DNA of 64,000 bases from Burkholderiaceae bacterium (GCA_004299095.1 SCQQ01000074.1:1-64000), one strand, 5' to 3'. Counted from the first letter of the stretch, positions 49,942-64,000 are shown. A program made the numbers and translations. Notes: generated by a model not told the origin, from the sequence alone.

Positions 49942-51924
49942 CTACACATCGACTTCGATCTCAGCCCCATGCACTTCCATCAACTCGCGCCGGGCCGCGG
50001 CTTCGCCCTTGCCCATCAGGCGGGTCATCAGGCCCACGGTGTCTGCGAAATCCGCGCTGCCCACGTGCATCGGTTGCAAGCGGCGCGTGTCCGGGTTCAG
50101 GGTGGTGTCCCAAAGCTGCACTGCGTCCATTTCACCCAGGCCCTTGAAGCGGCTCACGCTCCATTTGCCTTCGGCGACGCCATCCTGGCGCAGCTTTTCC
50201 AGGATGGCGTCGCGCTCGCGCTCGTCCAGCGCATAGAGTTTGCTGGCCGGTTTCTTGCCGCGCGCGGGTGCGTCGATGCGAAACAGCGGCGGCCGCGCGA
50301 CAAACACGTGGCCTGCTTCGATCAGCCGCGGAAAGTGGCGGAAAAAGAGCGTGAGCAGCAGCACCTGGATGTGCGCGCCATCGACGTCGGCGTCGCTCAG
50401 GATGCAAATCTTGCCGTAGCGCAGGCCGCTCAGGTCGACCGAATCGCCCGGGCCGTGCGGATCGACGCCGATGGCCACGGCGATATCGTGGATCTCGGCG
50501 TTGGAAAACAAGCGGTCACGCTCGACCTCCCACGTGTTCAGCACCTTGCCGCGCAACGGCAGGATGGCCTGCGTCTCCTTGTCACGCCCCATCTTGGCGC
50601 TGCCGCCGGCGGAATCGCCTTCGACCAGGAAGACTTCGTTGACGTCGATGTCGCGCGATTCGCAATCGGTGAGCTTGCCCGGGAGCACCGCCACGCTGGA
50701 GGACTTGCGCTTTTCGATCTTGTGGCGCGCGCGCTGGCGGTTCTGCGCTGTCTTGATGGCCAGTTCGGCAAGCTTCTTCGATTCCTCCACATGGGCGTTC
50801 AGCCACAGCTCGAACGCCGGCCGCACGCTGCCGGAGACCAACCGCACGGCGTCGCGCGAATTCAGGCGTTCCTTGATCTGCCCCTGAAACTGCGGATCGA
50901 GCACGCGCGCCGACAGCACGAAGCTGGCGCGTGAAAACACGTCTTCGGACATCAGCTTCACGCCCTTGGGCAGCAGCGCGTACAGCTCGACAAAGCCCTT
51001 GACCGCCTGGAACAGCGCTTCGCGCAGGCCGCTTTCGTGCGTGCCACCGGCCGTGGTCGGAATCAGGTTGACGAAGCTCTCGCGCACCGGCGCGCCGTCT
51101 TCGGTGAAAGCCACGGCCCATTCGGCGCCCTCGCCTTCGGCGAAATCCTCGTCGTCGCCGCCCGCGTAGCTTGAACCCTCGAACACCGGGATCATGGGCG
51201 GCGCCGGCAGTTCCTGTTCGAGATAGTCACGCAAGCCGCCGCGGTAATGCCAGCTGTGCGTGCTTTTCTTGGCTTCGTCGATCAACTGGACCGTGAGCCC
51301 CGGCAGCAGGATGGCCTTGCTGCGCAGCAGATGCAGCAGCTGCGCGATCGGCCACTGCAGCGTGTCGAAATAGTGCGCATCGGGCCAGACGCGGATCGAA
51401 CAGCCGTGCTGGCGCGCGCTGCCGTCCTGCGGCGCAAGTTGCAGCGATTGCGCCACGTCGCCGCCTTCGAATGCCACGGTGGCGCGCTGGCCATCGCGCA
51501 AACTGATGACTTCCATGCGCCGGCTGAGCGCATTGGTGACTGACACGCCCACGCCATGCAGGCCGCCGGAGAAGCTGTACGCCCCTTTCACGCCCTTGTT
51601 GAACTTGCCGCCAGCGTGCAGGCGCGTGAACACCAACTCGATCACGGGCGCGTGCTCCTGCAGGTGCAGGCCAAACGGAATGCCGCGGCCATCGTCCTCG
51701 ACGGTTGCCGAGCCATCGGCGTGCAAGGTCACGCTGATTTTCTTGCAGGCGCCCGCCAGCGCCTCGTCGGCCGCGTTGTCAATGACTTCCTGCAGGATGT
51801 GCAGCGGGCTGTCAGTCTGGGTGTACATCCCGGGTCGCTGCCGGACCGGCTCCAACCCTTTCAGGATGCGAATGGAATCTTCGGCGTAAGTCACGCTCGG
51901 ACGTACGGATTCAGCGGTGGACAT
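49942..51924 (-). CDS. parE: DNA topoisomerase IV subunit B
   Basis: 660 residues. GHKL ATPase domain with EVIDNAADEALAG, DDGRGIP and SGGLHGVGVSVTNALS; transducer domain; then a TOPRIM domain with EGDSAGGSA and the metal-binding DADVDGAHI. The C-terminal RFKGLGEMDAVQLWDTT block is canonical. It supplies ATP hydrolysis for ParC, encoded 570 bases downstream with a broken PIN gene between them. ATG 51924 fits; an upstream frame to 51981 lacks a ribosome-binding site. Confidence 0.97.
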   Translation of the reverse strand: MSTAESVRPSVTYAEDSIRILKGLEPVRQRPGMYTQTDSPLHILQEVIDNAADEALAGACKKISVTLHADGSATVEDDGRGIPFGLHLQEHAPVIELVFTRLHAGGKFNKGVKGAYSFSGGLHGVGVSVTNALSRRMEVISLRDGQRATVAFEGGDVAQSLQLAPQDGSARQHGCSIRVWPDAHYFDTLQWPIAQLLHLLRSKAILLPGLTVQLIDEAKKSTHSWHYRGGLRDYLEQELPAPPMIPVFEGSSYAGGDDEDFAEGEGAEWAVAFTEDGAPVRESFVNLIPTTAGGTHESGLREALFQAVKGFVELYALLPKGVKLMSEDVFSRASFVLSARVLDPQFQGQIKERLNSRDAVRLVSGSVRPAFELWLNAHVEESKKLAELAIKTAQNRQRARHKIEKRKSSSVAVLPGKLTDCESRDIDVNEVFLVEGDSAGGSAKMGRDKETQAILPLRGKVLNTWEVERDRLFSNAEIHDIAVAIGVDPHGPGDSVDLSGLRYGKICILSDADVDGAHIQVLLLTLFFRHFPRLIEAGHVFVARPPLFRIDAPARGKKPASKLYALDERERDAILEKLRQDGVAEGKWSVSRFKGLGEMDAVQLWDTTLNPDTRRLQPMHVGSADFADTVGLMTRLMGKGEAAARRELMEVHGAEIEVDV

Positions 51925-52072
51925 GGCGGCGCATTGTAGCGAGCAGAGGCACCCCGCACTGGCTGTATTTACAGTATTCAATCACGCCGACCCACCGGCG
52001 CCCGCTCTGCCCGCGAATCGCAGGTTCGCATCACGCGGCCCAGAATGCGTTTTCCGTTGCCCTGAACCCGCC

Positions 52073-52630
52073 ATGCCTGATCACGCGCTGCCTTCACCCT
52101 GGATTCAACGCTTCACAGCGCTGATCGAACCGGGCGCCACCGTGCTCGATGTCGCCTGCGGGCACGGGCGACACCTGCGCTGGCTTGCGTCCCAAGGCCA
52201 TCCCACCGTTGGCATAGACCGTGACGCAGAAGCGCTCGCCGACGCGCCCAGCGGCAGCAACGTGCTTCAGGCCGACATCGAAAACGGGCCGTGGCCGCTC
52301 TCGGGCCGGTGCTTTGGAGCGGTGGTCGTGACCCATTACCTGTGGCGCCCGCTGCTGCCCGCGATCCTCGCCAGCGTGGCCGAAGGCGGCGTGCTGCTTT
52401 ACGAGACCTTCGCCTGCGGCCAGGAAACCGTTGGTCGTCCGAAGCGCCCGGAATTCCTGTTGCAGCCGGGAGAACTCCTGCAGCGCTGCGCCGCGCCGCA
52501 GTGGCGCGTCGTGGCTTTCGAAGATGGCTTTCTGACGGACCCCGAGCGCTTCGTCCAGCGCATTGCGGCTGTCAGAACGGCACCCGACAGCGAATCTGCA
52601 AACCCACCGAAGCGATACGTACTCGGCTGA
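52073..52630 (+). CDS. Class I SAM-dependent methyltransferase
   Basis: 185 residues. A Rossmann-type SAM site is visible: VLDVACGHGRHLRWLA (motif I), VGIDRDAEAL (motif II acidic end), LQADIENGPWPL, and FGAVVVTHYLWRPLL. Similarity is to small TehB-like methyltransferases; the acceptor is not evident. It is divergent from parE and 70 bases upstream of dapA. ATG 52073 begins just before the conserved segment; a longer frame to 51917 overlaps parE and is not used. Confidence 0.82.
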   Translation: MPDHALPSPWIQRFTALIEPGATVLDVACGHGRHLRWLASQGHPTVGIDRDAEALADAPSGSNVLQADIENGPWPLSGRCFGAVVVTHYLWRPLLPAILASVAEGGVLLYETFACGQETVGRPKRPEFLLQPGELLQRCAAPQWRVVAFEDGFLTDPERFVQRIAAVRTAPDSESANPPKRYVLG

Positions 52631-52700
52631 GGGAGAGGCCCGCCCATTCCCGGCCGGTCACACTAAAATGCCACGGTTTACATATCAACCGATCTGAACC

Positions 52701-53597
52701 ATGACTCCAATCACCGGCAGCGTGGTCGCGCTGGTCACGCCCATGCACGAGGACGGCGGCATCGACTACCCCGCGCTGCGCAAGCTGATCGACTGGCACG
52801 TCGAAGAAGGCACCGATTGCCTGAGCGTCGTCGGAACGACGGGTGAATCGCCCACGGTCACCGTGGAGGAACAGCATGAAGTCATCCGCGTATCGGTGGA
52901 ACAGGTGCGCAAACACAAGCGTCATGTGCCCATCCTGGCCGGCTGCGGCGCCAACTCCACCGCCGAAGCCATCGCGCTCGCGCAACATGCCAAGGCCGTG
53001 GGCGCCGATTTCCAATTGCAGGTAGTGCCCTACTACAACAAGCCGACGCAAGAAGGCCAGTACCAGCACTTCAAGGCGATCGCCGAAGCGGTCGGTGATT
53101 TGCCCATGGTGCTGTACAACGTGCCGGGCCGGACCACGGCCGATTTGCAGCACGACACGGTGCTGCGCCTGGCGCAAATCCCGGGCATCGTCGGCATCAA
53201 GGAAGCCACCGGAAATATCGCGCGCGCGCAGTGGCTGATCCGCGACGTGCCGAAGGATTTTTCGATCTACTCGGGCGACGACCCGTCCGCCGTGGCGCTG
53301 ATGCTGTGCGGCGGCAAGGGCAACGTGAGCGTGGTCGCCAACGTGGCGCCGCGCCTGATGCACGAGTTGTGCGTGGCGGCGGTCGCGGGTGACCGCGAGA
53401 AAGCCATGGAAATCCAGTTCAAGCTGATGCCGTTGAACCATTGGCTGTTCGCCGAAACCAACCCGATTCCGGTCAAGTGGGCGGTGGCCCGCATGGGTCG
53501 CTGCGGTGGCCATCTGCGCCTGCCGCTCACCCCACTGACCAAGGAATGCCAGCACGGGGTCGAGCAGGCCTTGAAAGATGCCGGCTGCCTGCCCTGA
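52701..53597 (+). CDS. dapA: 4-hydroxy-tetrahydrodipicolinate synthase
   Basis: Condenses pyruvate with aspartate semialdehyde, first step of the lysine/diaminopimelate branch. 298 residues. The Schiff-base lysine is K167 in VGIKEATGN, with Y139 (LYNVPGRT) and T46/T47 (VGTTGESPT) completing the active site and R144 at the substrate carboxylate site. Length is normal. It leads dapA-bamC-MBL hydrolase. Confidence 0.98.
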   Translation: MTPITGSVVALVTPMHEDGGIDYPALRKLIDWHVEEGTDCLSVVGTTGESPTVTVEEQHEVIRVSVEQVRKHKRHVPILAGCGANSTAEAIALAQHAKAVGADFQLQVVPYYNKPTQEGQYQHFKAIAEAVGDLPMVLYNVPGRTTADLQHDTVLRLAQIPGIVGIKEATGNIARAQWLIRDVPKDFSIYSGDDPSAVALMLCGGKGNVSVVANVAPRLMHELCVAAVAGDREKAMEIQFKLMPLNHWLFAETNPIPVKWAVARMGRCGGHLRLPLTPLTKECQHGVEQALKDAGCLP

Positions 53598-53698
53598 GCG
53601 TTCGCAAATCAACCCGGCACATGCCCGAAGTGCGTCACAATCGCGCGCCGGAGCGTCTGCCAACTCCATTGACTGGTTTCGTTAAAGGATCACCCAAC

Positions 53699-54811
53699 GT
53701 GAATTCCACTTTGCGCGCAGCGCGCATGTCCCTCGGCCTGGCGCTGTTGATCTCGGCGGCGGGGTGCTCCATCCTGCAATCGGACCAGATCGATTACAAA
53801 AGCGCGGGCCAGGGCGTATCGCTCGAGGTGCCGCCCGACCTCACGCAACTGCCGAATCAAACGGCCTACAACATTCCAGGCGGCCCGGTCACGGCCAGCG
53901 GCTATGCCGCCACGCGGAAAGCGGCAGCCAGCGCCACGTCGAACGTGGCGCCGAACAAGATCGCCGACGTGCAGTACATGCGCAACGGCGATGAGCGCTG
54001 GCTGCACGTGAACCGCCCGCCCGACAAGGTCTGGGGCGAAATCCGCGATTTCTGGGTTGACAGCGGCTTCCTGCTCACGATCGACAATCCGGCCACCGGC
54101 ATCATGGAAACCGATTGGGCTGAGAACCGCGCCAAGATTCCGCAGGACATCATCCGCCGCACCATCGGCAAGGTGTTCGATTCGCTCTATTCGACCGGCG
54201 AGCGTGATCGCTTCCGCACGCGCGTGGAGCAATCCGCCGACGGCGGCACCGACATCTACATCACGCACAGCGGGATGAAAGAGGTCTACACCAACCAGCA
54301 GCACGACAACACGGTGTGGGAGCCACGTCCGCGCGATACGGGCCTGGAAGCTGAATTCCTGCGCCGCCTGATGGTGAAACTCGGCGTTTCCGAAGAACAG
54401 GCCAAGACCATGGTGGCGCAGCAAAGCGCCGCCGCCAAGGTGGAGGAGCACACGCGCGTGGTCAACGTGGGCGGCGTGCCAGCGGTGCAAATGGATCAGG
54501 GCTTCGACCAAGCGTGGCGGCGCGTGGGGCTGTCGCTTGACCGCACCGGCTTCACCGTCGAGGACCGCGATCGCAGCAAGGGACTGTATTTCGTGCGCTA
54601 CGTCGATCCGAACGCGAAGAAGAAAGAACCCGGCTTCATCAGCAAGCTGTTTGGCGGCACGAGCGCGCCGCTGCCGACCGAGCAATACCAGATCCTGGTG
54701 CAATCGCAAGGCCGGACCAGCCTGGTGAAAGTGCAGAACCGCGACGGCACACCGGCTGCACTGGTCAACGCCGAGCACATCACGAAGGTGCTGGCAGACG
54801 ACCTGAAATAG
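53699..54811 (+). CDS. bamC: BamC, outer-membrane assembly lipoprotein
   Basis: Component of the BAM machine that inserts beta-barrel proteins. 370 residues from GTG 53699, chosen because AAAGGA lies ten bases upstream; an internal ATG at 53729 lacks a site. Signal peptide with lipobox ISAAGC (lipidated C23), an unstructured N-terminal segment containing YKSAGQGVSLEVPPDLTQLP, then two helix-grip domains. Its usual neighbours dapA and an MBL hydrolase flank it, with two bases to the next gene. Confidence 0.92.
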   Translation: MNSTLRAARMSLGLALLISAAGCSILQSDQIDYKSAGQGVSLEVPPDLTQLPNQTAYNIPGGPVTASGYAATRKAAASATSNVAPNKIADVQYMRNGDERWLHVNRPPDKVWGEIRDFWVDSGFLLTIDNPATGIMETDWAENRAKIPQDIIRRTIGKVFDSLYSTGERDRFRTRVEQSADGGTDIYITHSGMKEVYTNQQHDNTVWEPRPRDTGLEAEFLRRLMVKLGVSEEQAKTMVAQQSAAAKVEEHTRVVNVGGVPAVQMDQGFDQAWRRVGLSLDRTGFTVEDRDRSKGLYFVRYVDPNAKKKEPGFISKLFGGTSAPLPTEQYQILVQSQGRTSLVKVQNRDGTPAALVNAEHITKVLADDLK

Positions 54812-54813
54812 CG

Positions 54814-55587
54814 GTGTTGCGCTTTCGCAGCCTGGCCAGCAGCAGCGCGGGGAACGTGACGCTGGTCGAGGCAACCGACGGCGCCACGCGCACCCGGATC
54901 TTGATTGATTGCGGCCTGGGCCTGCGCCAGATGGAGGCTCGACTGGCGGAGGCGGGCGCTGCCGCCGACGATTTGGCCGCCATCTTCATCACGCACGAAC
55001 ACGGTGACCACGTGGGCTGTGTGCATGCGTTCGCGGCGCGGCACCGCATTCCGGTCTGGAGCAGCGCCGGAACCCGCGAGGAAATCGGCGCCGACAGCCC
55101 CGACGTCATTTTCAACACGGCGACCGACGGCGAATTCATCGCCGTAGGCGCCCTGCAGATTCGTCCCTTCACCGTACCGCACGATGCGCGCGAACCGCTG
55201 CAACTGACCTGCACCGACGGCGACCGCACGCTGGGAATCGTGACCGATCTGGGGCACGCCACGCCGCACATCCTGGACGCCCTGCGCGCCTGTCACGCGC
55301 TCCAGTTGGAGAGCAACCACGACCCAGCCATGCTGGCGCGCTCGGCCTATCCGGATTTCCTCAAAAACCGCGTCGGCGGGAGCCTCGGCCATCTGAACAA
55401 CGCACAAGCCGCGGAAATATTGCGCGCGCTGCGTTCGGACCGCCTTGGCATCGTGGTGGGGGCGCATTTGAGCGAACGCAACAACCGGCCCGACCTCGTG
55501 CGCACCGGGTTCGCCGAAGCCTTGGGGCGCGTCCCTGCGGACGTCCTGGTGTCGTCAAGGCACGGCCTCGGCTGGCTGCCGGTGTAA
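54814..55587 (+). CDS. MBL-fold metallohydrolase
   Basis: 257 residues from GTG 54814, two bases after the bamC stop, implying coupled translation. The metallo-beta-lactamase motif ITHEHGDHVG supplies H61, H63, D65 and H66, and IVTDLGHATPHIL and LESNHDPAML supply later ligands. It resembles YycJ/WalJ-type hydrolases. The substrate is unknown; similar proteins are linked to DNA-related exonuclease activity in Firmicutes, but that cannot be transferred here. It converges on the 168-residue unknown gene, two bases apart. Confidence 0.88.
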   Translation: MLRFRSLASSSAGNVTLVEATDGATRTRILIDCGLGLRQMEARLAEAGAAADDLAAIFITHEHGDHVGCVHAFAARHRIPVWSSAGTREEIGADSPDVIFNTATDGEFIAVGALQIRPFTVPHDAREPLQLTCTDGDRTLGIVTDLGHATPHILDALRACHALQLESNHDPAMLARSAYPDFLKNRVGGSLGHLNNAQAAEILRALRSDRLGIVVGAHLSERNNRPDLVRTGFAEALGRVPADVLVSSRHGLGWLPV

Positions 55588-55589
55588 CG

Positions 55590-56096
55590 CTACAGCCCCA
55601 GCACATCGGCGGGAAACGCCGGGCCTCCACGGCTTTGCAACGATTGCGCTCGCTGCGCCAGGGCGTTCAGCGTTTCCGCATCACTGGCACATTGCCCTGC
55701 CGAACGCAGCACGTCGTGGCGCTGCAGGCACCAGCGGGCCGACCAGAGAAAACTGGGCACGTCCGTGACGCCCAGATCGGACACTGCGAGGCATTCCACC
55801 CGGTGCGACCACTGCTGGCGCCAGCGCACGAAGAGCGGCGCATCGCGCTGCACGCCGTGATAGTCATGGGCCAGCATCAGAAGCCGGCCACCCCACAGCG
55901 CCCAGCGGGTCAAATCGTCCACCAGCGTCCGCTCCGCCAGCGGCCAATCAGAAAAGTCGACGTCACACACGACGATTTCACGCCAGCGCCCCTCCACGCC
56001 CTGCGCAAAAGCCTGCCGGATCAAATCGCGGAAGCTGGCGCGCCCCGCAAACGTGCCGGTGGCAGGCGGCAAAGGGTCAGGCGTCGTCGTCGACAT
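55590..56096 (-). CDS. Unknown conserved-type protein paired with a cupin oxygenase gene
   Basis: 168 residues, no signal peptide or membrane segment. I do not recognise a named family. Visible features are a central block with IVVCDVDFSDWPLAERTLVDDL, then WGGRLLMLAHDYHGVQRD, RWRQQWSHRVECLAVS and PSFLWSARWCLQRHDVLR, rich in Trp, Asp and Arg. A TPR, zinc or nucleotide motif is not evident. The start ATG 56096 overlaps the 3' end of the cupin oxygenase gene by 20 bases, so they are translated from one mRNA and probably act together. Confidence 0.7.
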   Translation of the reverse strand: MSTTTPDPLPPATGTFAGRASFRDLIRQAFAQGVEGRWREIVVCDVDFSDWPLAERTLVDDLTRWALWGGRLLMLAHDYHGVQRDAPLFVRWRQQWSHRVECLAVSDLGVTDVPSFLWSARWCLQRHDVLRSAGQCASDAETLNALAQRAQSLQSRGGPAFPADVLGL

Positions 56097-57216
56097 GCAG
56101 CCACCCCGCGCGCAGCCAATCGTCCACCGATTTTCTCGCGCTTCGGCCCAGCCGGTCGGAATCACGCGCATCCAGCCTGCGCTCGTCAGCCAGCCGCTGC
56201 AGCGCCGCACGGTCCCGTATGGCCACATCCACCACTTCACCGTTGATGAAGACGTGCTCACCGAGGTAGAGCATGCGGCTGCGCCGATCGAGCACGACAC
56301 CCCGGCCACCGGTCGCTGTGGCCGCGCCTTCTGGCAAAGGCTGGAACCAGACATTCGCCTTGGGCTCGGTCAACCACCGACCCAGCGCCACCGGCAACCA
56401 TTTGGGATCTGCCGTGGCGCGCGACAGCGCTCGTTGCGCAAATTGCACCAATCGCTCGGGAATGGCGCCGGGCGCTGGCACAGCGGGTTGCCCGGCGTCC
56501 TTGTACAGGGCAGAGTCGGCGTGTTCGCCCAGTTGCTCGGCCAGTCGATAGAGCAGTTCGCTCGCGAGACGGTCAGGCGCCGGTGACCGAAAACCGATCG
56601 AATACGTCATGCATTCGTCTACGGCGACGCCATCGTGCGCCCAGCGCGGCGGCAAATAGAGCATGTCGCCCGGCTCCAGCACCCAGTCGTGCTGCGGCTC
56701 GAAGTGCGCCAGGATCTTGAGCGGCAAGCCCGCTTTCAGCCGCAAATCGCGCTGCTGGCCGATGCGCCAGCGGCGCCGCCCCTTCACCTGCAGCAGAAAC
56801 ACGTCGTAGCTGTCGAAGTGCGGCCCCACGCCACCGCCCGGCGTGGCGTAACTGATCATCAGGTCGTCCAGCCGCGCGTCGGGGACGAAGCGAAAGCGTT
56901 CCAGCAGCGCCCGCGCACCATCGTGAAGTGCATCCACGCCTTGCACCAGCAGCGTCCAGTTCGGCGCCTTGATCGGCGGCAGCGCACGCCGCGGCAACGG
57001 ACCATGCGCCAGCATCCACTGGCCATGAGCGCGCTGCAGCAGGCGCGACTCGACGTCGTCCCGCGCCGCCAGCGCAAACAGCTCCGGCCGCTTGAGCAAT
57101 GGCTTGAAACCAGGAACCGCGGCGCGAATCAGCAAGGGCTTTTTTTGCCAATAGCCGCGCATGAATTGCGCGGGCGAAAGCCCGCCCAGCAACGGCGTGG
57201 ACTGCATGATTTCCAT
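56077..57216 (-). CDS. Cupin/JmjC-type 2-oxoglutarate oxygenase (RoxA/YcfD-like)
   Basis: 379 residues. The Fe(II) triad is visible: H133 and D135 in GPHFDSYDVFLLQ and H194 in LPPRWAHDGVAVD. A cupin_4/JmjC core (about 20-215) precedes a C-terminal winged-helix region, the layout of ribosomal protein arginine hydroxylase RoxA (YcfD) of E. coli, about 373 residues. Hydroxylation of a ribosomal protein is a family-based inference. ATG 57216 is preferred; a second ATG is at 57207. It diverges from the FKBP gene across 57 bases. Confidence 0.88.
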   Translation of the reverse strand: MEIMQSTPLLGGLSPAQFMRGYWQKKPLLIRAAVPGFKPLLKRPELFALAARDDVESRLLQRAHGQWMLAHGPLPRRALPPIKAPNWTLLVQGVDALHDGARALLERFRFVPDARLDDLMISYATPGGGVGPHFDSYDVFLLQVKGRRRWRIGQQRDLRLKAGLPLKILAHFEPQHDWVLEPGDMLYLPPRWAHDGVAVDECMTYSIGFRSPAPDRLASELLYRLAEQLGEHADSALYKDAGQPAVPAPGAIPERLVQFAQRALSRATADPKWLPVALGRWLTEPKANVWFQPLPEGAATATGGRGVVLDRRSRMLYLGEHVFINGEVVDVAIRDRAALQRLADERRLDARDSDRLGRSARKSVDDWLRAGWLHVDDDA

Positions 57217-57273
57217 GGCCCGCCAGCATAAACGAGCCACTCACGTGCACGCCGGCAATGCGACAATTGCGCC

Positions 57274-57801
57274 ATGGAAATCAGCCAGCCTTGCGTGGTC
57301 ACCCTGACCTGGACTTTGAAAGACAGTCTGGGTCGGCTGCTGGACGAGCTCGATCGCCCGGTGGAATTTCTGGTGGGCGGCGACGATCTGCTGCCGGTGA
57401 TCGAAGAAAAGCTCGAGGGCCGCAAAGTGGGCGCCGTGCTGGATCTCAACCTGGAGCCCGAACACGCGTTCGGCCATTACGACGAGCAATGGGTTTTCAT
57501 CCTGCCCAAGAGCAGCTTGCCCGACAGCGTGACCGAAGGCATGCTGATTGAAGCGCGCTCCCTGCCCGACGGCTCCACGCCGGGACTGGCCGCCGATCAT
57601 CTGCTCACGATCACCGAAATTTATCCCGAACACGTGGTGATCGACGGCAACCATCCGCTCGCCGGCATGGCGCTGCGCCTGCACCTGAAGGTGGTGCGCG
57701 TGCGTGCTGCGCAGCCGGCGGAAATCAAACGGAAAAGCGTGGGTGCCGGATTTTTCCGGCTCAAGGCATCACCGACAGGCCCGTCACGCGGGTTGCATTG
57801 A
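57274..57801 (+). CDS. FKBP-type peptidyl-prolyl cis-trans isomerase (SlyD-like)
   Basis: 175 residues. FKBP halves flank an IF insert: VTLTWTLKDSLGRLLDE, EFLVGGDDLLPVIEEKLEG, PEHAFGHYDE and NHPLAGMALRLHLKVVRVR. The insert and NHPLAG motif are typical of SlyD/FkpB proteins that combine folding and isomerase activity. The His-rich C-terminal tail that binds nickel in E. coli SlyD is absent; the tail here is basic (IKRKSVGAGFFRLK). Cytosolic, no signal sequence. It converges on the glycine-zipper lipoprotein gene, 28 bases away. Confidence 0.88.
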   Translation: MEISQPCVVTLTWTLKDSLGRLLDELDRPVEFLVGGDDLLPVIEEKLEGRKVGAVLDLNLEPEHAFGHYDEQWVFILPKSSLPDSVTEGMLIEARSLPDGSTPGLAADHLLTITEIYPEHVVIDGNHPLAGMALRLHLKVVRVRAAQPAEIKRKSVGAGFFRLKASPTGPSRGLH

Positions 57802-57829
57802 TGCGTTTGCGCCGCAGCGCGACGCCGCG

Positions 57830-58339
57830 TCAGCGAAAGAGCTGATTGCCGTCCGAGCGCACGCGATCGCCAATCTGCACGCTGGGCGGCTGCGCATAGT
57901 CGAACGCGCGCACCGAACCGTCGTCGAACTGAACGGTCACGCGGTACACGCCTTGCTGTTGCTGACCGGCGGTGGCGTTTTGCGCCAGCGCCTGTCCGAC
58001 CAACGCACCGCCGACGGCGCCAAGGATGGTTGCTGCCGTGCGGCCGCTGCCCCCGCCCACCTGGTGGCCGGCAATGCCGCCAATCGCGCCACCGGCAATC
58101 GTCCCGGCAATATTGGTCGCGCTGCTGTTGTTCGTGGCGGGGATGTATTGCACATTGGTGACGCGCCCCGATTCGGACTGCACCGCACCGCCCTGATACG
58201 CGCCCGTCGGTTGTTGATACACCGGCTGCGCTGGCTGCTGCTGGTAGTACGGGTACTGGCCCGGCACCGCACAGCCGGCAAGCGCCAGTACGCCCCCGAG
58301 TACAGCCAGGCGCGAAATGAATTGTTTTTGGGTTTGCAC
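57830..58339 (-). CDS. Glycine-zipper 2TM outer-membrane lipoprotein
   Basis: 169 residues from GTG 58339, preceded by a perfect AGGAGG seven bases upstream; there is no ATG choice nearby. Signal peptide with lipobox LALAGC (lipidated C23), a Tyr/Gln/Pro-rich stretch (PYYQQQPAQPVYQQ), then a glycine zipper (NIAGTIAGGAIGGIAGHQVGG and ILGAVGGALVGQAL, about 74-111), and a short beta-rich end (YRVTVQFDDGSVRAFDYAQP). It belongs with SlyB/PcP-type lipoproteins that stabilise the outer membrane; its exact role is unknown. Confidence 0.85.
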   Translation of the reverse strand: MQTQKQFISRLAVLGGVLALAGCAVPGQYPYYQQQPAQPVYQQPTGAYQGGAVQSESGRVTNVQYIPATNNSSATNIAGTIAGGAIGGIAGHQVGGGSGRTAATILGAVGGALVGQALAQNATAGQQQQGVYRVTVQFDDGSVRAFDYAQPPSVQIGDRVRSDGNQLFR

Positions 58340-58517
58340 CGAAATCCTCCTGATCGAACCAAACGGATTCGCTCGAGCGAATATCCGCAAAGGCGCGTTG
58401 TAGACCTTGCCGATCATAAAAAATTCCACATCGGCCCCGAACGGGGCGGGTAACGGAATGTAAAGATGGCGAGAAACCACCCACGAACGGGACGCCTCGG
58501 AAGCGCAGGCCACGCCG

Positions 58518-58960
58518 TCAAGCCCGGCCGGTCGATCCGTAGCCCGCCTGCCCACGATCCGACGGTGCGAATTCTTCCACGACGTTGAATTCTGCTTGCG
58601 CTACGGGCACGATGACCAGTTGGGCAATGCGCTCCATGGGTTCGATTGTGAACGCGGCGGCGCTGCGGTTCCATGTGCTGATGAGCAGTTCACCTTGATA
58701 GTCGCTGTCGATCAACCCGACCAGATTGCCCAGCACGATGCCATGCCGATGGCCCAAGCCGGAGCGTGGCAAGATCATTGCGGCGTAACCCGGATCGGCC
58801 AGATGGATCGCGATGCCGGTATGCAGCAACTCGCAGGCGCCCGGCGCCAACGCCAGCGGTCGACCGAGGCACGCGCGCAAATCAAGGCCCGCGCTGCCAG
58901 GCGTGGCGTAACTTGGCAAGTGGTCGCGCAGGCGTTCGTCCAGCAACCGGACGGCCACTT

Positions 58961-58964
<4 letters not shown>
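58518..58964 (-). CDS. dut: dUTP pyrophosphatase
   Basis: Removes dUTP and supplies dUMP for thymidylate synthesis. 148 residues, trimeric type. The five motifs are present: [10 protein letters not shown] (1), [15 protein letters not shown] (2), [11 protein letters not shown] (3), RIAQLVIVP (4) and AGYGSTGR (5, slightly divergent from the usual GGFGSTG). The start is GTG 58964, which overlaps the coaBC stop as GTGA, so dut is translationally coupled to coaBC. Confidence 0.96.
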
Positions 58965-62845
<3,881 letters not shown>

Positions 62846-62860
62846 CCCAAGGAACGCCTC

Positions 62861-64000
<1,140 letters not shown>

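Overview
This window is GC-rich, densely packed chromosomal DNA from a betaproteobacterium, most probably order Burkholderiales. The assignment rests on gene order and protein style: pyrG-kdsA-DUF1330-eno, dapA-bamC-MBL hydrolase, hfq-hflX-hflK-hflC-DUF2065-hisZ-purA, surE-pcm-nlpD-rlmD, parE-parC, and a pyruvate dehydrogenase cluster whose E3 carries its own lipoyl domain. I cannot place it to genus. There are no phage genes, insertion sequences, rRNA genes or CRISPR arrays. Nearly all of it is core housekeeping sequence.

Layout. 1-8.3 kb: the 3' end of rne (RNase E) converges on hemC-hemD-hemX, which lie behind a LytS/AlgR-type two-component pair; argH diverges, and pncA follows on the other strand. 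8.4-16.5 kb: a degenerate protein-kinase-like gene, a lipoate/biotin ligase-family gene, then the pyruvate dehydrogenase operon aceE-aceF-lpdA on the minus strand. 16.9-22.4 kb: a PAS histidine kinase and FixJ-type regulator divergent from aceE, then folD, prlC and a secreted glutaredoxin-like protein. 22.4-29.1 kb: aceA (isocitrate lyase), gdhA, an 865-base AT-richer stretch without a convincing gene, rraA, a CPA1 Na+/H+ antiporter and an O6-methylguanine methyltransferase. 29.3-33.4 kb: rlmB, mnmH, metC and a purine phosphoribosyltransferase. 33.4-40.7 kb: the purA/hisZ/hflCK/hflX/hfq block ending at tRNA-Asn. 40.7-44.8 kb: rlmD, nlpD, pcm, surE. 45-52 kb: quinone oxidoreductase, DUF488, AhpD-like protein, and parC/parE with a broken PIN-domain gene between them. 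52-64 kb: SAM methyltransferase, dapA-bamC-MBL, a cupin ribosomal-oxygenase-type gene with an unknown partner, an FKBP isomerase, a glycine-zipper lipoprotein, dut-coaBC, pyrG-kdsA-DUF1330 and the start of eno.

Themes. Carbon entry into the TCA cycle and glyoxylate shunt (PDH, aceA) sits with a lipoyl-attachment-family enzyme and a two-component system that may sense the same metabolism. RNA control is well represented (RNase E, its inhibitor-type protein RraA, Hfq, RlmB, RlmD, MnmH). Many adjacent genes overlap by ATGA or GTGA, implying translational coupling.

No clearly new multi-gene system is visible. The observations most worth a second look are the absence of rpoS from the surE-pcm-nlpD locus, the frameshifted PIN-domain remnant between parE and parC, the kinase-like protein lacking the usual catalytic aspartate, the ligase-family gene beside PDH, the unknown 168-residue protein overlapping the cupin oxygenase gene, and the long gene-poor stretch upstream of gdhA.
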